DNA of 64,000 nt from an uncultured Stenotrophomonas sp. Lineage in GTDB: Bacteria > Pseudomonadota > Gammaproteobacteria > Xanthomonadales > Xanthomonadaceae. The stretch spans positions 115,976-179,975 of the forward strand of contig NZ_CAMFIA010000009.1 of NCBI RefSeq assembly GCF_945952405.1. Direction: 5' to 3'. The notes beneath the pieces are model-generated. The model searched no databases, had not been told where the DNA came from, and worked only from the letters and a program-made list of their open reading frames with translations. Made by a program: the position numbers and the translations under genes. This document shows, piece by piece, positions 29,559 to 39,306 of the stretch (position 1 is the first letter of the stretch; the number at the start of each line of letters is the position of its first letter).

Positions 29559-32279
29559 ATGCAGGACCTGTTCGCACGCGTGAAGCGCCGGCTGGCGCAG
29601 CGTCCGGATTCGGAGCATGGCCAGGCGATCGTGCGGGTGGTGCTGATCTCGCTGATCCTGGTCTACGTGCTGCTGTCGGGCGCCCGCCTGCACCGGCTGG
29701 AGCAGTACCAGGGCGTGCTGGCGACGGTCCTGGTAGGGCTTGGACTGTCGCTGCTGCTGTTTGCCTGGCTGTTGTGGCAGCCGGGGCGCTCCGACCCGCG
29801 GCGGGTGATCGGGATGCTGGCCGACTATGGCCTGATCGCGGTCGGCATGATCCAGATGGGCGAACCACTGGCCTGGGTGTATGCCGTGGTGATGTGGGTG
29901 ACGGTCGGCAACGGATTGCGCTTCGGGCCACGTTACCTGGCCGCCGCCATCGTGATGGCGATGGCCAGTTTCGGCGCCACCGTGCTGTTGACTCCGTACT
30001 GGCAGGCCAACCCCGGCCTGGCCCTTTCCCTGTGGCTGGGACTGCTGGCGGTGCCGTTGTGCTGCTCCTCCCTGCTGCGCCGAAGGATGCGACATCCGAC
30101 CATGGATACCCCCCCTGCTGCCGTCCCGTCACGCTCGCTGCTGGCCCGCTTCAAGCAGCGCCTGGCCGGCCGCGAGGACAGCGAACACGCGCAGAACCTG
30201 ATCCGCATCGTGATCACCGCGTTGTTCATCAGCTACCTGGGCTGGCGCTCGCTCAGCGGTGGCGGTGAAGCGCTGACCACGACCTGGTTGATCCTGGCGT
30301 TCGAACTGACCATCTCCGCCGGCCTGCTGACCGCGATCCTGATCCATCCCGGCGTATCGCATGTGCGCCGGGTGATCGGCATGCTCACCGACTACACCTG
30401 CATGGCCTGGATCATGACCATCCAGGGCGAGCCGGCCGCGCCGCTGTATGCGGTGATGCTGTGGGTGACGATCGGCAACGGCATGCGCTACGGCAGTACC
30501 TATCTGCGCGTGGCCACGGCCATGGGCTGCCTGGCCTTCCTGTGCACGGTGATGTTGTCGCCGTACTGGCGCAGCCACGACTACCTGGGCTGGGGCCTGC
30601 TGCTGGGCCTGGGCGCGATCCCGCTGTACTTCGATTCGCTGCTGCATGCACTCACCCGTGCGGTGGCCGAGGCGCGCCAGGCCAACGAGGCCAAGAGCCG
30701 CTTCCTGGCCAACATGAGCCATGAGTTCCGCACGCCGTTGAACGGCCTGGCCGGCATGACCGAGGTGCTGGCCACCACCCGCCTGGACGACGAGCAGCGC
30801 GAATGCCTAAACACCATCCAGGCGTCCACCCGCAGCCTGCTGGCGCTGGTGGAGGAGGTGCTGGACATCTCCGCGATCGAGGCCGGCAAGGTGCGCGTGG
30901 AATGGCACGAGTTCGCGCTGGCCGACGTGCTGCAGGCGATCAACCTGATCCTGACCCCGCAGACCCGTTCGAAGTCGCTGGATTACCGCGTGCAGGTGGA
31001 CGACAACGTGCCGCCGCGCCTGCTCGGCGATGCCGGCCATCTGCAGCAGATCCTGCTGAACCTGATGGGCAACGCGGTCAAGTTCACCGACAGCGGCTAT
31101 GTGCACCTGCGCGTGTCCAGCCCCGATGCGCTGGGCAGCGAGCGGGTGCGCCTGCGTTTCGAGATCATCGATACCGGCATTGGTGTGCCGGTGGCGCTGC
31201 GTGGCCGCCTGTTCAACGCGTTCGAGCAGGGCGATGTCGGCCTGGCGCGCCGCCACGAAGGTACCGGCCTGGGCACCGCCATCGCCAAGGGCCTGGTCGA
31301 GTCGATGGGCGGCCAGGTCGGCTATGCGCCGAACAGTCCGCGCGGCAGCGTGTTCTGGGTCGAGATCACGCTGGATGTGGCCGAGGTCAGCGCGGCGCCG
31401 GCAGCGCCCGCCGAAGTGGCCGAAGCCGGCAATGTCATCGCGTTCTCCAATCCGTTCCTGCGCCATCGTGCACGGGTGCGCAGCCTGCGGGTGCTGGTGG
31501 CCGACGACCACGAAGCCAACCGCATGGTGCTGCAACGGCTGCTGGAGAAGGCCGGGCACAAGGTCACCTGCGTCAATGGTGGTGCCGAGGTGCTTGATGC
31601 CCTCGAGCAGGCCAGCTATGACGCAGCGATCGTCGACCTGCACATGCCCGGCATGAGCGGCCTGGACCTGCTCAAGCAGCTGCGGGTGATGCAGGCCAGC
31701 GGCATGCCCTATGTGCCGGTGATGGTGCTCAGCGCCGATGTCACCCCCGAGTCGATCCTGCGCTGTGAACAGGCCGGCGCGCGCGCCTTCCTGGCCAAGC
31801 CGGTGGTGGCCACCCGCCTGCTGGAAGTGCTGGCCGACGTGGCGGCCAACACCCGTGCCGACACCGGCATCCAGTCGGTGCCCGCGCTGCCGGTCGGCGA
31901 CGGCGTGCTGGATACGGCGGTACTGGACGAACTGGCCTCCCTGGGCATGGGCGATGGTTTTGAACGCAAGTTCATCGACCAGTGCCTGGTCGACGTGGAT
32001 GCGAGCATGGGTCAGCTGCAGGCCTGCGGCGAGCGCCAGGCCTGGGAGGATTTCCGCGAGCACGCCCACGCACTGCGCGGCGTGGCGAGCAACCTGGGTC
32101 TTGTCCAGGTTGCCGCCTCCAGTGGCGAGATCATGCGCATGGCGGACTGGCAGCTGAAGGGCGAGTGGAACACCCGCCTCGGCAACCTGGTGGCCGCCCT
32201 GCGCAACGGCAGGAATGCGCTGGCCGCCCGTAGTGCGGGAGCACCGCACCGCGACGACAGTGAGCGCAGCCCGTCCTGA
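29559..32279 (+). CDS. rpfC: DSF sensor hybrid histidine kinase RpfC with duplicated sensor module (RpfH-RpfC-like fusion)
   Basis: 906 residues from the ATG at 29559. Senses the fatty-acid signal DSF at the inner membrane, phosphorylates RpfG and, at low DSF, binds and restrains RpfF. Two homologous membrane sensor modules lie in tandem: residues about 5-180 (RVKRRLAQRPDSEHGQAIVR, then RRVIGMLADYGLIAVGMIQM) and 194-370 (RFKQRLAGREDSEHAQNLIR, then RRVIGMLTDYTCMAWIMTIQ), each with about five helices. The kinase follows with His388 in MSHEFRTPLNG and ATP motifs GNAVKFTDSG and DTGIGV, then a receiver with Asp693 in IVDLHMPGM, and an HPt domain with His837 in HALRGVASNLG. Xanthomonas RpfC has one sensor module. 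The two-module form corresponds to the rpf-1 type of S. maltophilia as I recall it. Confidence 0.95.
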   Translation: MQDLFARVKRRLAQRPDSEHGQAIVRVVLISLILVYVLLSGARLHRLEQYQGVLATVLVGLGLSLLLFAWLLWQPGRSDPRRVIGMLADYGLIAVGMIQMGEPLAWVYAVVMWVTVGNGLRFGPRYLAAAIVMAMASFGATVLLTPYWQANPGLALSLWLGLLAVPLCCSSLLRRRMRHPTMDTPPAAVPSRSLLARFKQRLAGREDSEHAQNLIRIVITALFISYLGWRSLSGGGEALTTTWLILAFELTISAGLLTAILIHPGVSHVRRVIGMLTDYTCMAWIMTIQGEPAAPLYAVMLWVTIGNGMRYGSTYLRVATAMGCLAFLCTVMLSPYWRSHDYLGWGLLLGLGAIPLYFDSLLHALTRAVAEARQANEAKSRFLANMSHEFRTPLNGLAGMTEVLATTRLDDEQRECLNTIQASTRSLLALVEEVLDISAIEAGKVRVEWHEFALADVLQAINLILTPQTRSKSLDYRVQVDDNVPPRLLGDAGHLQQILLNLMGNAVKFTDSGYVHLRVSSPDALGSERVRLRFEIIDTGIGVPVALRGRLFNAFEQGDVGLARRHEGTGLGTAIAKGLVESMGGQVGYAPNSPRGSVFWVEITLDVAEVSAAPAAPAEVAEAGNVIAFSNPFLRHRARVRSLRVLVADDHEANRMVLQRLLEKAGHKVTCVNGGAEVLDALEQASYDAAIVDLHMPGMSGLDLLKQLRVMQASGMPYVPVMVLSADVTPESILRCEQAGARAFLAKPVVATRLLEVLADVAANTRADTGIQSVPALPVGDGVLDTAVLDELASLGMGDGFERKFIDQCLVDVDASMGQLQACGERQAWEDFREHAHALRGVASNLGLVQVAASSGEIMRMADWQLKGEWNTRLGNLVAALRNGRNALAARSAGAPHRDDSERSPS

Positions 32280-32291
32280 ACCGCCGGGCTG

Positions 32292-33161
32292 TCAGGCCGG
32301 GTCGCCATTGCGCCGGGCCTGTGCCCGCACCAGCCGATCCATCGTGCGCAGGGACTTCTCGCCGAGCTGCATGGCAGTGTCCACCCAGATCTCGGTGATG
32401 CGCATCATTTCGTGCAGCGGGACCATGCTGGCGATCTCGTTGACTTCGCGCATCGCCGCCCAGGCATGCGGAATGCGCTTGCTGTCCTTGATCACCTGTT
32501 CCACCGCGGCAACGCCTTCGCCCACCGGCACCACGATGTCGACCAGGCCCATCTCCTTCAGCTGGTAGGCGGTGTAGAGATTGCCTTCCAGCATGATCTT
32601 CTCGGCCAGCCGCGGGCTGATCCGCTGGCACAGGAAGGAGTAGGCGCCCATGCCGGGGAACAGGTCGAACAGCACCTCCGGCAGGCCCATCAGTACGCCT
32701 TCCTCGGCGACGATGGTGTGGCAGCTCAGTGCCGCCTCGAAGCCGCCGCCCAGCGCATTGCCCTGCACCAGGGCGATGCTGTGTGCACGCGCGCCGAGAC
32801 CGGCGTGGAAGGCGTGCACCCCGCGCACGCAGCGCTGGGCATAGTCGAGCAGGCGGGCACGGTCGCCTTCGCGGATCAGGCGGCAGAACAGTTCGAGGTC
32901 GCCGCCCAGGTTGAACACGTCACTGTCCGAAGCCAGCACGACATGGGGCGACAGCACGTGCGAGGCGCTGAGGCGATCGCCGAGCTCGCGCTGGTAATCG
33001 ACGATGTCATCGACCAGGCGCGAGGCAAAGCACGGCCGGCCCGGCTGGTTGACCAGGTTGGCATGCATGTGGATCCAGTAGACATCCCGCTCCGGCTCTT
33101 CGGTGATGCGCAGGGTGGGGTGCTGCGAGGGGCGGGTGATGATGGGGCGTACTGCAGACAT
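32292..33161 (-). CDS. rpfF: DSF synthase RpfF, crotonase family
   Basis: 289 residues, the same length as Xanthomonas RpfF. A bifunctional crotonase-fold enzyme that dehydrates 3-hydroxyacyl-ACP and then releases the cis-2-unsaturated fatty acid DSF by thioester cleavage. The catalytic glutamates are Glu142 in NALGGGFEAALSC and Glu162 in MGLPEVLFDLFPGMGAYSFL, one residue offset from Glu141 and Glu161 of the Xanthomonas enzyme. HVVLASDSDVFNLGGDLELF is the family's oxyanion-side segment. It faces rpfC tail to tail with 12 bases between the stop codons. A terminator downstream of rpfB at 33302 suggests that rpfF also has its own promoter in the 33162-33300 gap. Confidence 0.97.
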   Translation of the reverse strand: MSAVRPIITRPSQHPTLRITEEPERDVYWIHMHANLVNQPGRPCFASRLVDDIVDYQRELGDRLSASHVLSPHVVLASDSDVFNLGGDLELFCRLIREGDRARLLDYAQRCVRGVHAFHAGLGARAHSIALVQGNALGGGFEAALSCHTIVAEEGVLMGLPEVLFDLFPGMGAYSFLCQRISPRLAEKIMLEGNLYTAYQLKEMGLVDIVVPVGEGVAAVEQVIKDSKRIPHAWAAMREVNEIASMVPLHEMMRITEIWVDTAMQLGEKSLRTMDRLVRAQARRNGDPA

Positions 33162-33301
33162 GGGAGTTCTCCGAGTGACCGTCCGGCCAACCGCAGAGCG
33201 GACGGAGAAGAGTGAGGGGGCGAGCTGAACGTGCGGCGGCGACTGATTCTATGCACCCCTCGTGAACCGCCCGCAAGCGTGCTGCCGGCCATGTTCCGGC
33301 A

Positions 33302-33336
33302 ACAAAAGGGCCCCGCCGTCGCCGGTGGGGCCCCAG
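33302..33336 (-). terminator. Intrinsic terminator of rpfB
   Basis: Arms gggcccc (33308-33314) and ggggccc (33327-33333). On the minus strand the hairpin is followed by TTTT at 33307-33304. It lies 25 bases past the rpfB stop and would separate rpfB from rpfF unless read through. Confidence 0.8.
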
Positions 33337-33360
33337 AGGCTTCACGATGTCCCGAAACCC

Positions 33361-35037
33361 TTACTGGGCGGGCGTATCACGCAGCTCGCGACGGAGAATC
33401 TTGCCGACGTTGGTCTTCGGCAGCTCCTTGCGGAACTCCACGATGCGGGGGTGCTTGTAACCGGTCAGGTTTGCCCGCGCGTGTTCCTTGACCATCTCGG
33501 CGGTCAGGTTCGGGTCCTTCTTCACGATCACCACCTTCACCACCTCGCCGGACTTCTCGTCCGGTACGCCGACCGCGGCCACTTCCAGCACGCCCGGCAT
33601 CATCGCGATGACGTCCTCGACCTCGTTCGGGTACACGTTGAAGCCGGACACCAGGATCATGTCCTTCTTGCGGTCGACGATGTAGAAGAACCCGTGCTCG
33701 TCCATCTTCGCCATGTCGCCGGTGTGCAGCCAGCCGTCGGCGTCGATCGCCTTCTCGGTCTCCTCCGGTCGCTGCCAGTAGCCCTTCATCACCTGCGGGC
33801 CCTTGATGCACAGCTCGCCCACTTCACCCAGTGCCAGGATGTTGCCGTTGTCGTCCTTGATGCAGGCATCGGTGGACGGGATCGGCAGGCCGATCGAGCC
33901 GTTGTACTCGGGCAGGGTGAGCGGATTGATGCAGGCCGCCGGTGAGGTCTCGGTCAGGCCGTAGGCCTCGACCAGGGTCACGCCGGTGGTCTTCTTCCAG
34001 CGCTCGGCCACCGCGCGCTGCACCGCCATGCCGCCACCCAGGGTGAACTTGACCGAAGAGAAGTCGATCTCGTCGAAGCCGGGGGTGTTGAGCAGGCCGT
34101 TGAACAGCGTGTTGACGCCGGTGATGGCGGTGAAGCGGGTGCCCTTGAGCTCCTTGACGAAGCCCTTCATGTCACGCGGGTTGGTGATCAGGTGGTTGCA
34201 GCCACCGAACTTCATGAAGACCAGGCCGTTCGCGGTCAGCGCGAAGATGTGGTACAGCGGCAGGGCGGTGATGATCACTTCCTTGCCCGGCTCGATGCCC
34301 GAGGTCGACAGCCACGCCGATGCCTGCTGCATGTTGGCAATCAGGTTGCGGTTGGTCAGCATCGCGCCTTTGGCCACGCCGGTGGTGCCACCGGTGTACT
34401 GCAGGAAGGCGATGTCGTCATGGTCGATTTCGACCGGCGGAAGCGTGTGTCGGCTGCCCAGCTTGAGCGCCTGCTTGAAGCGGACCGCGCCCTTGATGTG
34501 GTAGTTGGGCACCATCTTCTTGACGTACTTCAGCACGAAGTTGACGATCGCGCCCTTGGCGCCGAGCAGGTCGCCCAGGCCGGTGGTGATCACGTGCTTG
34601 ACCGGCGTATCGGCGATGACCTGCTCGACGGTGTCGCCGAAGTTGTCGACCACCACCAGTGCGCTGACGCCTGCATCGACCAGCTGGTGCTTGAGTTCGC
34701 GTGCGGTGTACAGCGGGTTGACGTTGACCACGGTCAGACCGGCGCGCAGCACGCCGAAGGTGGCCACCGGGTACTGCAGGCAGTTGGGCATCATCAGGGC
34801 GACGCGGTCGCCCTTCTTGAGCTTGAGCTCGCCCAGCAGGTAGGCGGCGAACTGCTCGACCAGGGTGTTGGTCTCACCATAGGTGATGACCTTGCCGAAG
34901 CTGGAGTAGGCCGGGCGGTCGCGGAATTTCGCGACGGAAGCGTCGAAGACCGAAGCTACCGAATGGAACTCGTTGACGTCGATTTCGGCGGGAACGCCTT
35001 TCGGATAGCTCTGCAGCCAGGGACGATCCAGACTCAT
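33361..35037 (-). CDS. rpfB: Long-chain acyl-CoA ligase RpfB (FadD-like)
   Basis: 558 residues from the ATG at 35037, which has a near-perfect ggaggggg ribosome-binding site; the open frame continues upstream without support. It activates free fatty acids with ATP and CoA; in xanthomonads RpfB recycles fatty acids released by RpfF and turns over DSF. AMP-forming ligase motifs: FLQYTGGTTGVAKGAML (ATP/AMP P-loop), EAYGLTETSPAAC, HTGDMAKMDEHGFFYIVDRK and the C-terminal KDMILVSGFNVYPNEVED with a late catalytic lysine region (PKTNVGKILRREL). Next to rpfF as in Xanthomonas. Confidence 0.95.
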   Translation of the reverse strand: MSLDRPWLQSYPKGVPAEIDVNEFHSVASVFDASVAKFRDRPAYSSFGKVITYGETNTLVEQFAAYLLGELKLKKGDRVALMMPNCLQYPVATFGVLRAGLTVVNVNPLYTARELKHQLVDAGVSALVVVDNFGDTVEQVIADTPVKHVITTGLGDLLGAKGAIVNFVLKYVKKMVPNYHIKGAVRFKQALKLGSRHTLPPVEIDHDDIAFLQYTGGTTGVAKGAMLTNRNLIANMQQASAWLSTSGIEPGKEVIITALPLYHIFALTANGLVFMKFGGCNHLITNPRDMKGFVKELKGTRFTAITGVNTLFNGLLNTPGFDEIDFSSVKFTLGGGMAVQRAVAERWKKTTGVTLVEAYGLTETSPAACINPLTLPEYNGSIGLPIPSTDACIKDDNGNILALGEVGELCIKGPQVMKGYWQRPEETEKAIDADGWLHTGDMAKMDEHGFFYIVDRKKDMILVSGFNVYPNEVEDVIAMMPGVLEVAAVGVPDEKSGEVVKVVIVKKDPNLTAEMVKEHARANLTGYKHPRIVEFRKELPKTNVGKILRRELRDTPAQ

Positions 35038-35133
35038 ATTCCCCCTCCAGGAATCGTGATGTTTTAGGTTCCGGCCCTGAGCGTATCGAGAATGGCCGGT
35101 CATTGCAGCATACCCCGGCGTAGGGAAAACGCG

Positions 35134-35155
35134 AAGAGGCCCCGAAGGGCCTCTT
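35134..35155 (-). terminator. Intrinsic terminator downstream of the bet genes
   Basis: aagaggccc and gggcctctt arms around a 4-base loop; on the minus strand followed by cgcgttttc. It lies between the betA stop (35251) and rpfB (start 35037), with two SMAG-type palindromes between it and betA. Confidence 0.75.
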
Positions 35156-35164
35156 GCTCTGGTC

Positions 35165-35222
35165 ATGCCGGCCGCTGGCCGGCATCTGCTCTCTTTCCGG
35201 TAGTGCCGGCCGCTGGCCGGCA
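35165..35222. repeat. Two SMAG-type palindromes
   Basis: atgccggccgctggccggca(t) at 35165-35185 lacks GTAG, while 35200-35222 is the full GTAG form. Their core equals that at 2580 and 47290. They lie in the rpfB-betA gap, at the edge of the bet gene block. Confidence 0.85.
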
Positions 35223-35250
35223 TGACCTGGCCCCAGGCGGGCCGCCTGCG

Positions 35251-36933
35251 TCAGCCCTGCTTGCGCACCGGCGCGCCGTTGGCCTTGTAGTAGGGCGCAG
35301 TGCTGCGCGCCAGCGGCGTGCGGCCGCGGATCACATCGGCCAGCTTCTCGGCCATCATGATGGTCGGCGCGTTGAGGTTGCCGGTCACCACCTGCGGCAT
35401 GATCGAGGCATCGACGATGCGCAGGCCTTCCAGGCCGTGCACGCGGCCCTGGCCATCGACCACCGCCATCGGATCGTCGGCGTGACCCATCTTGTTCGAG
35501 CACGACGGGTGGTAGGCGGTCTCGGCATGCTCGCGCACGAACGCATCGATCTGCGCATCGGTCTGCAGCGCGCTGCCCGGCGAGATTTCGCGGCCGCTGT
35601 ACGGGGCCAGCGCGGGCTGCGCGAAGATCTCGCGGGTGATGCGGATGGCCGCACGGAACTCGCGCCAGTCCTGGTCGTGCGACATGTAGTTGAACAGGAT
35701 GCTCGGGTGTTCGCGCGGGTCCTTCGAGCGCACGTGGATGCGGCCGCGGCTGGGCGAGCGCATCGAGCCGACGTGCATCTGGAAGCTGTGCGCCTTGATC
35801 GGGTTCGAGCCGTTGTAATTGATCGCCACCGGCAGGAAGTGGTACTGCAGGTTCGGCCAGTCGAACTCGGCATCGCTGCGGATGAAGCCGCCGGCCTCGA
35901 ACTGGTTGCTGGCGCCGATGCCGGTACCCAGGAACAGCCACTCGGCGCCGATCGCCGGCTGGTTGTACAGCTTCAGTGCCGGGGCCAGCGATACCGGCTT
36001 CTTGCACTCGTACTGCAGGTACATCTCGAGGTGGTCCTGCAGGTTGGCGCCGACGCCGGGCAGGTGGTGCACCAGGTCGATGTCGAGGCTGCGCAGCAGA
36101 TCGGCCGGGCCGACGCCCGAGCGCTGCAGGATCTGCGGCGAGGCGATGGCGCCGCCGCACAGCAGCACTTCGCGGCGTGCGGTGGCACGCTGCGGCTGCT
36201 CGTTGTGCAGCCACTGCACGCCCACCGCACGCTTGCCCGAGAACAGGATGCGGTCGGTCAGCGCGTGGGTGACGATGGTCAGGTTCGGGCGCGGCTTGGC
36301 CAGGTCCAGGTAGCCGCGGGCGGTGCTGGAGCGGCGGCCCTTCGGGGTCACCGTGCGGTCCATCGGGCCGAAGCCTTCCTGCTGGTAACCGTTGAGGTCG
36401 TCGGTGCGCGGGTAGCCGGCCTGCACGCCGGCCTCGACCATCGCGGCGAACAGTTCGTTGTTGCCGGCCTTGGGCGTGGTCACGCGCAGCGGACCGTCGC
36501 CACCGTGGTAGTCATTGGCGCCGATGTCGCGGGTTTCCGCCTTGCGGAAGTAGGGCAGGCAGTCCAGGTAGGTCCAGTCTTCCAGGCCCGGCATGCTGGC
36601 CCAGTTGTCGTAGTCCATCGCGTTACCGCGGATGTAGCACATGCCGTTGATCAGCGACGAGCCACCCAGGCCCTTGCCGCGGCCGCAATCCATGCGGCGG
36701 TTGTTCATGAAGGGCTCGGGATCGGTCTTGTACGCCCAGTTGTAGCGCTTGCCCTGCAACGGGAAGGCCAGCGCGGCCGGCATCTGGGTACGGAAGTCGA
36801 GCCGGTAGTCCGGGCCACCGGCTTCCAGCAGCAGCACGCTGACATCGGCATCTTCAGTGAGGCGGGTGGCCAGCACGTTGCCGGCCGAACCGGCGCCGAT
36901 GATGATGTAGTCGTACTCGTTATGGGTGCTCAT
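35251..36933 (-). CDS. betA: Choline dehydrogenase
   Basis: 560 residues from the ATG at 36933 after caggaga. A GMC-family FAD enzyme at the inner membrane that oxidises choline to betaine aldehyde and on to glycine betaine. The N-terminal [17 protein letters not shown] is the FAD dinucleotide-binding loop; [20 protein letters not shown] and [20 protein letters not shown] are the two GMC signatures. The catalytic region HPSCSNKMG and [19 protein letters not shown] completes the fold. Last gene of the betI-betB-betA operon, as in Escherichia coli. Confidence 0.97.
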   Translation of the reverse strand: MSTHNEYDYIIIGAGSAGNVLATRLTEDADVSVLLLEAGGPDYRLDFRTQMPAALAFPLQGKRYNWAYKTDPEPFMNNRRMDCGRGKGLGGSSLINGMCYIRGNAMDYDNWASMPGLEDWTYLDCLPYFRKAETRDIGANDYHGGDGPLRVTTPKAGNNELFAAMVEAGVQAGYPRTDDLNGYQQEGFGPMDRTVTPKGRRSSTARGYLDLAKPRPNLTIVTHALTDRILFSGKRAVGVQWLHNEQPQRATARREVLLCGGAIASPQILQRSGVGPADLLRSLDIDLVHHLPGVGANLQDHLEMYLQYECKKPVSLAPALKLYNQPAIGAEWLFLGTGIGASNQFEAGGFIRSDAEFDWPNLQYHFLPVAINYNGSNPIKAHSFQMHVGSMRSPSRGRIHVRSKDPREHPSILFNYMSHDQDWREFRAAIRITREIFAQPALAPYSGREISPGSALQTDAQIDAFVREHAETAYHPSCSNKMGHADDPMAVVDGQGRVHGLEGLRIVDASIMPQVVTGNLNAPTIMMAEKLADVIRGRTPLARSTAPYYKANGAPVRKQG

Positions 36934-37034
36934 GGGTGTCTCCTGCAGGCCGGGGCGCACTGCATGCAGGCGTCCCGGCGGAATGTCGGATCGGCACGGT
37001 GGCCGGACGAAGGGGCGCGCTCAGGGCGCGCCGA

Positions 37035-38507
37035 TCAGAACACGCTGGCGTAGTCGCCCAGTTCTACCTGCACCGACTTGATGCGGGTGTAGTGGCCGAG
37101 GGTCGAGATGCCGTTCTCGCGGCCGACGCCGGATTCCTTGTAGCCACCGACCGGCATTTCCGCCGGCGATTCACCCCAGGTGTTGATCCAGCAGATGCCG
37201 GCTTCCAGGCGGTGGATGATGCGGTGGGCGCGGCTGACATCCTTGCTGACCACGCCGGCGGCGAGGCCGAAGGTGGTGTCGTTGGCACGGCGCACCACTT
37301 CCTCTTCGTCGTCGTAGGCGAGGATGCTCATCACCGGCCCGAAGATCTCTTCCTTGACGATGGTCATGTCATCGCGGCAGTCGGAGAACACGGTCGGCAG
37401 CACGTAGGCGCCGTTGGCCAGTGCTCCCTCGGTGGCGCGGCCACCACCGGTGAGCAGGCGGGCACCCTCGGCCTTGCCGCTCTCGATGTAGCGCAGCACG
37501 TTTTCCATGTGCGGGAAGCTGGTCAGCGGGCCGAAATTGGTCTCGGCGGCCATCGGGTCGCCGATGCGGATGCGCTTGACGCGCTCGACCACGGCGGCCT
37601 CGAAGGCGGCCAGCATGCTGCGCGGCACGAACACGCGGGTGCCGTTGGTGCAGACCTGGCCGGAGCTGAAGAAGTTGGCCATCACCGCGATGTCGGCCGC
37701 GCGGTCGAGGTCGGCGTCATCGCAGATCACCAGCGGCGACTTGCCGCCCAGTTCCATGGTCACTTCCTTCAGCGACGAGGAGGCGGCGCTGGCCATCACC
37801 TTCTTGCCGGTGGCGACGCCGCCGGTGAAGGAGATCTTCTCGATCACCGGGTGCTCGGTCAGCCACTGGCCGATCTCGCGGCCCGGGCCCTGCACGACGT
37901 TGAACACGCCGGCCGGCACGCCGGCTTCGGTGTAGATCTCGGCCAGCCGGATCGCGGTCAGCGGGGTCACTTCGGACGGCTTGAACACCATCGCGTTGCC
38001 GGCCGCCAGCGCCGGGGCCGACTTCCACATGGCGATCTGGATCGGGTAGTTCCAGGCGCCGATGCCGGCGACCACGCCCAGCGGCTCGCGGCGGGTGTAG
38101 AAGAAGCTGGACTCGCGCAGCGGCAGCTGGATGCCCTCGATGGCGGTGGCCAGGCCGGCGTAGTACTCGACCACGTCGGCACCGGTGACGATGTCCACGG
38201 TGGTGGTTTCAGCCAGCGCCTTGCCGGTGTCCAGCGTTTCCAGGTGGGCCAGCTCGTCATTGCGCTCGCGCAGGATCTCGACGGCGCGGCGCAGGATGCG
38301 CGAACGCTCCATCGCGGTCATCGCCGCCCAGACCTTCTGGCCTTCGGCCGCGCTCTGCACGGCGCGCTCGACGTCGGCCTGGCTGGCGACCTGCACTTCA
38401 GCGATCACTTCACCGGTGGCCGGATTGACGGACGTGAAGGTCTTGCCGCTGGTGGCATCGACCCGCTGGCCGTGGATGTAGAGCTGTTGGACGGGCAGGG
38501 TGGTCAT
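37035..38507 (-). CDS. betB: Betaine aldehyde dehydrogenase
   Basis: 490 residues, equal to the Escherichia coli enzyme; the start follows aaggag. It oxidises betaine aldehyde to glycine betaine with NAD(P). Motifs: [49 protein letters not shown] (base Glu) and [15 protein letters not shown] (catalytic Cys). The signature [19 protein letters not shown] near the C-terminus is typical of BetB. Lies between betI and betA, with 101 bases to betA. Confidence 0.97.
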   Translation of the reverse strand: MTTLPVQQLYIHGQRVDATSGKTFTSVNPATGEVIAEVQVASQADVERAVQSAAEGQKVWAAMTAMERSRILRRAVEILRERNDELAHLETLDTGKALAETTTVDIVTGADVVEYYAGLATAIEGIQLPLRESSFFYTRREPLGVVAGIGAWNYPIQIAMWKSAPALAAGNAMVFKPSEVTPLTAIRLAEIYTEAGVPAGVFNVVQGPGREIGQWLTEHPVIEKISFTGGVATGKKVMASAASSSLKEVTMELGGKSPLVICDDADLDRAADIAVMANFFSSGQVCTNGTRVFVPRSMLAAFEAAVVERVKRIRIGDPMAAETNFGPLTSFPHMENVLRYIESGKAEGARLLTGGGRATEGALANGAYVLPTVFSDCRDDMTIVKEEIFGPVMSILAYDDEEEVVRRANDTTFGLAAGVVSKDVSRAHRIIHRLEAGICWINTWGESPAEMPVGGYKESGVGRENGISTLGHYTRIKSVQVELGDYASVF

Positions 38508-38545
38508 GGGGCGTACTCCTTGGAAGGGGGCGGGTGCTGACACGC

Positions 38546-39136
38546 TTATAGCGCGGCAGCCTGCAACTGGAAGTCGATGTAGCCGTAGGCGATGCGCCGG
38601 GATTTCTCGGCGTTGAACTGGCCGCCGACCAGGCTGCCGCGCAGCCACAGGCCGTCGATCATCGCGGCCAGGCCGCGGGCGGCCAGGCGGGCCTGCGGGT
38701 GGGGCAGCAGGCGGTTGAACTGGTGGCACAGGTTGGAGAACAGGCGCTGGTCGTTGGCGCGCTGCAGCCGGGCCAGTTCCGGCTGGTGCATGCTCGCGGC
38801 CCAGAAGGTGAGCCAGACGCGCATCGCAGTGCCGTTGATCTGGCTGTCGTCGAAGTTGCCATCGACGATGGCACGCAGCTGCTCGCGCGGGTCGTCGCCG
38901 ACATCGGCGCGGTAGCGGGCGACCGCCTCCTTCAGTTCGCGCAGGATCTGCCGCATTGCAGCATTGAGCAGGCCGTCCTTGTCGCCGAAGTAGTGGGCGA
39001 CGATGCCGCTGGACAGCCCTGCCTTCTTCGCGATGGTGGCGACGGTCGCATCGGCCATGCCGATCTCGTCGATGGTCTGGAAAGTGGCCCGGATCAGCTG
39101 CTCGCGCCGGACCGGTTCCACGCCTTTCTTCGGCAT
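38546..39136 (-). CDS. betI: Choline-responsive repressor BetI (TetR family)
   Basis: 196 residues from the ATG at 39136 after ggagag; the frame is open for 24 more codons upstream, into the operator, and that part is not credible as protein. The N-terminal helix-turn-helix ([20 protein letters not shown], then [20 protein letters not shown]) is very close to BetI, and the C-terminal ligand domain keeps [20 protein letters not shown]. Represses the bet genes until choline is present. A perfect 28-base palindrome lies 53 bases upstream. Confidence 0.96.
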   Translation of the reverse strand: MPKKGVEPVRREQLIRATFQTIDEIGMADATVATIAKKAGLSSGIVAHYFGDKDGLLNAAMRQILRELKEAVARYRADVGDDPREQLRAIVDGNFDDSQINGTAMRVWLTFWAASMHQPELARLQRANDQRLFSNLCHQFNRLLPHPQARLAARGLAAMIDGLWLRGSLVGGQFNAEKSRRIAYGYIDFQLQAAAL

Positions 39137-39188
39137 TGTCTCTCCACGGATTGCGACCCGAAGGATCGGGCTGCCGGCCATTATGCTT

Positions 39189-39216
39189 TTTATTGATTGA
39201 ACGTTCAATCAATAAA
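39189..39216. promoter_or_regulatory. BetI operator palindrome
   Basis: A perfect 28-base dyad with the centre between 39202 and 39203; the half-site is tttattgattgaac and its core ttgaacgttcaa matches the ttgaacgtccaat core of the Escherichia coli bet operator. It sits between divergent betI (start 39136) and betT (start 39307), so BetI bound here could repress both directions. Confidence 0.88.
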
Positions 39217-39306
39217 CCCTAGGATGCGCTCGCGCCCCACGCCATGGGCCCGGTTTACCGGTCCGGCCCCGCCCATGTGCTCCCTCGGACTTGATGAGAC
39301 GACCCC

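Noticed and set aside
30102-32279. Separate start for a one-module RpfC at 30102
   Set aside because: No ribosome-binding site precedes it and the frame is continuous from 29559, so I treat the gene as one; the possibility of a second product is noted in the findings.
35038-35223. N-terminal extension of RpfB over the terminator and SMAG repeats
   Set aside because: The extension crosses the bet terminator and repeats; the ATG at 35037 has an excellent ggaggggg site.
39137-39208. N-terminal extension of BetI (24 codons)
   Set aside because: It runs into the operator palindrome, and the ATG at 39136 has a good ribosome-binding site and the family's length.
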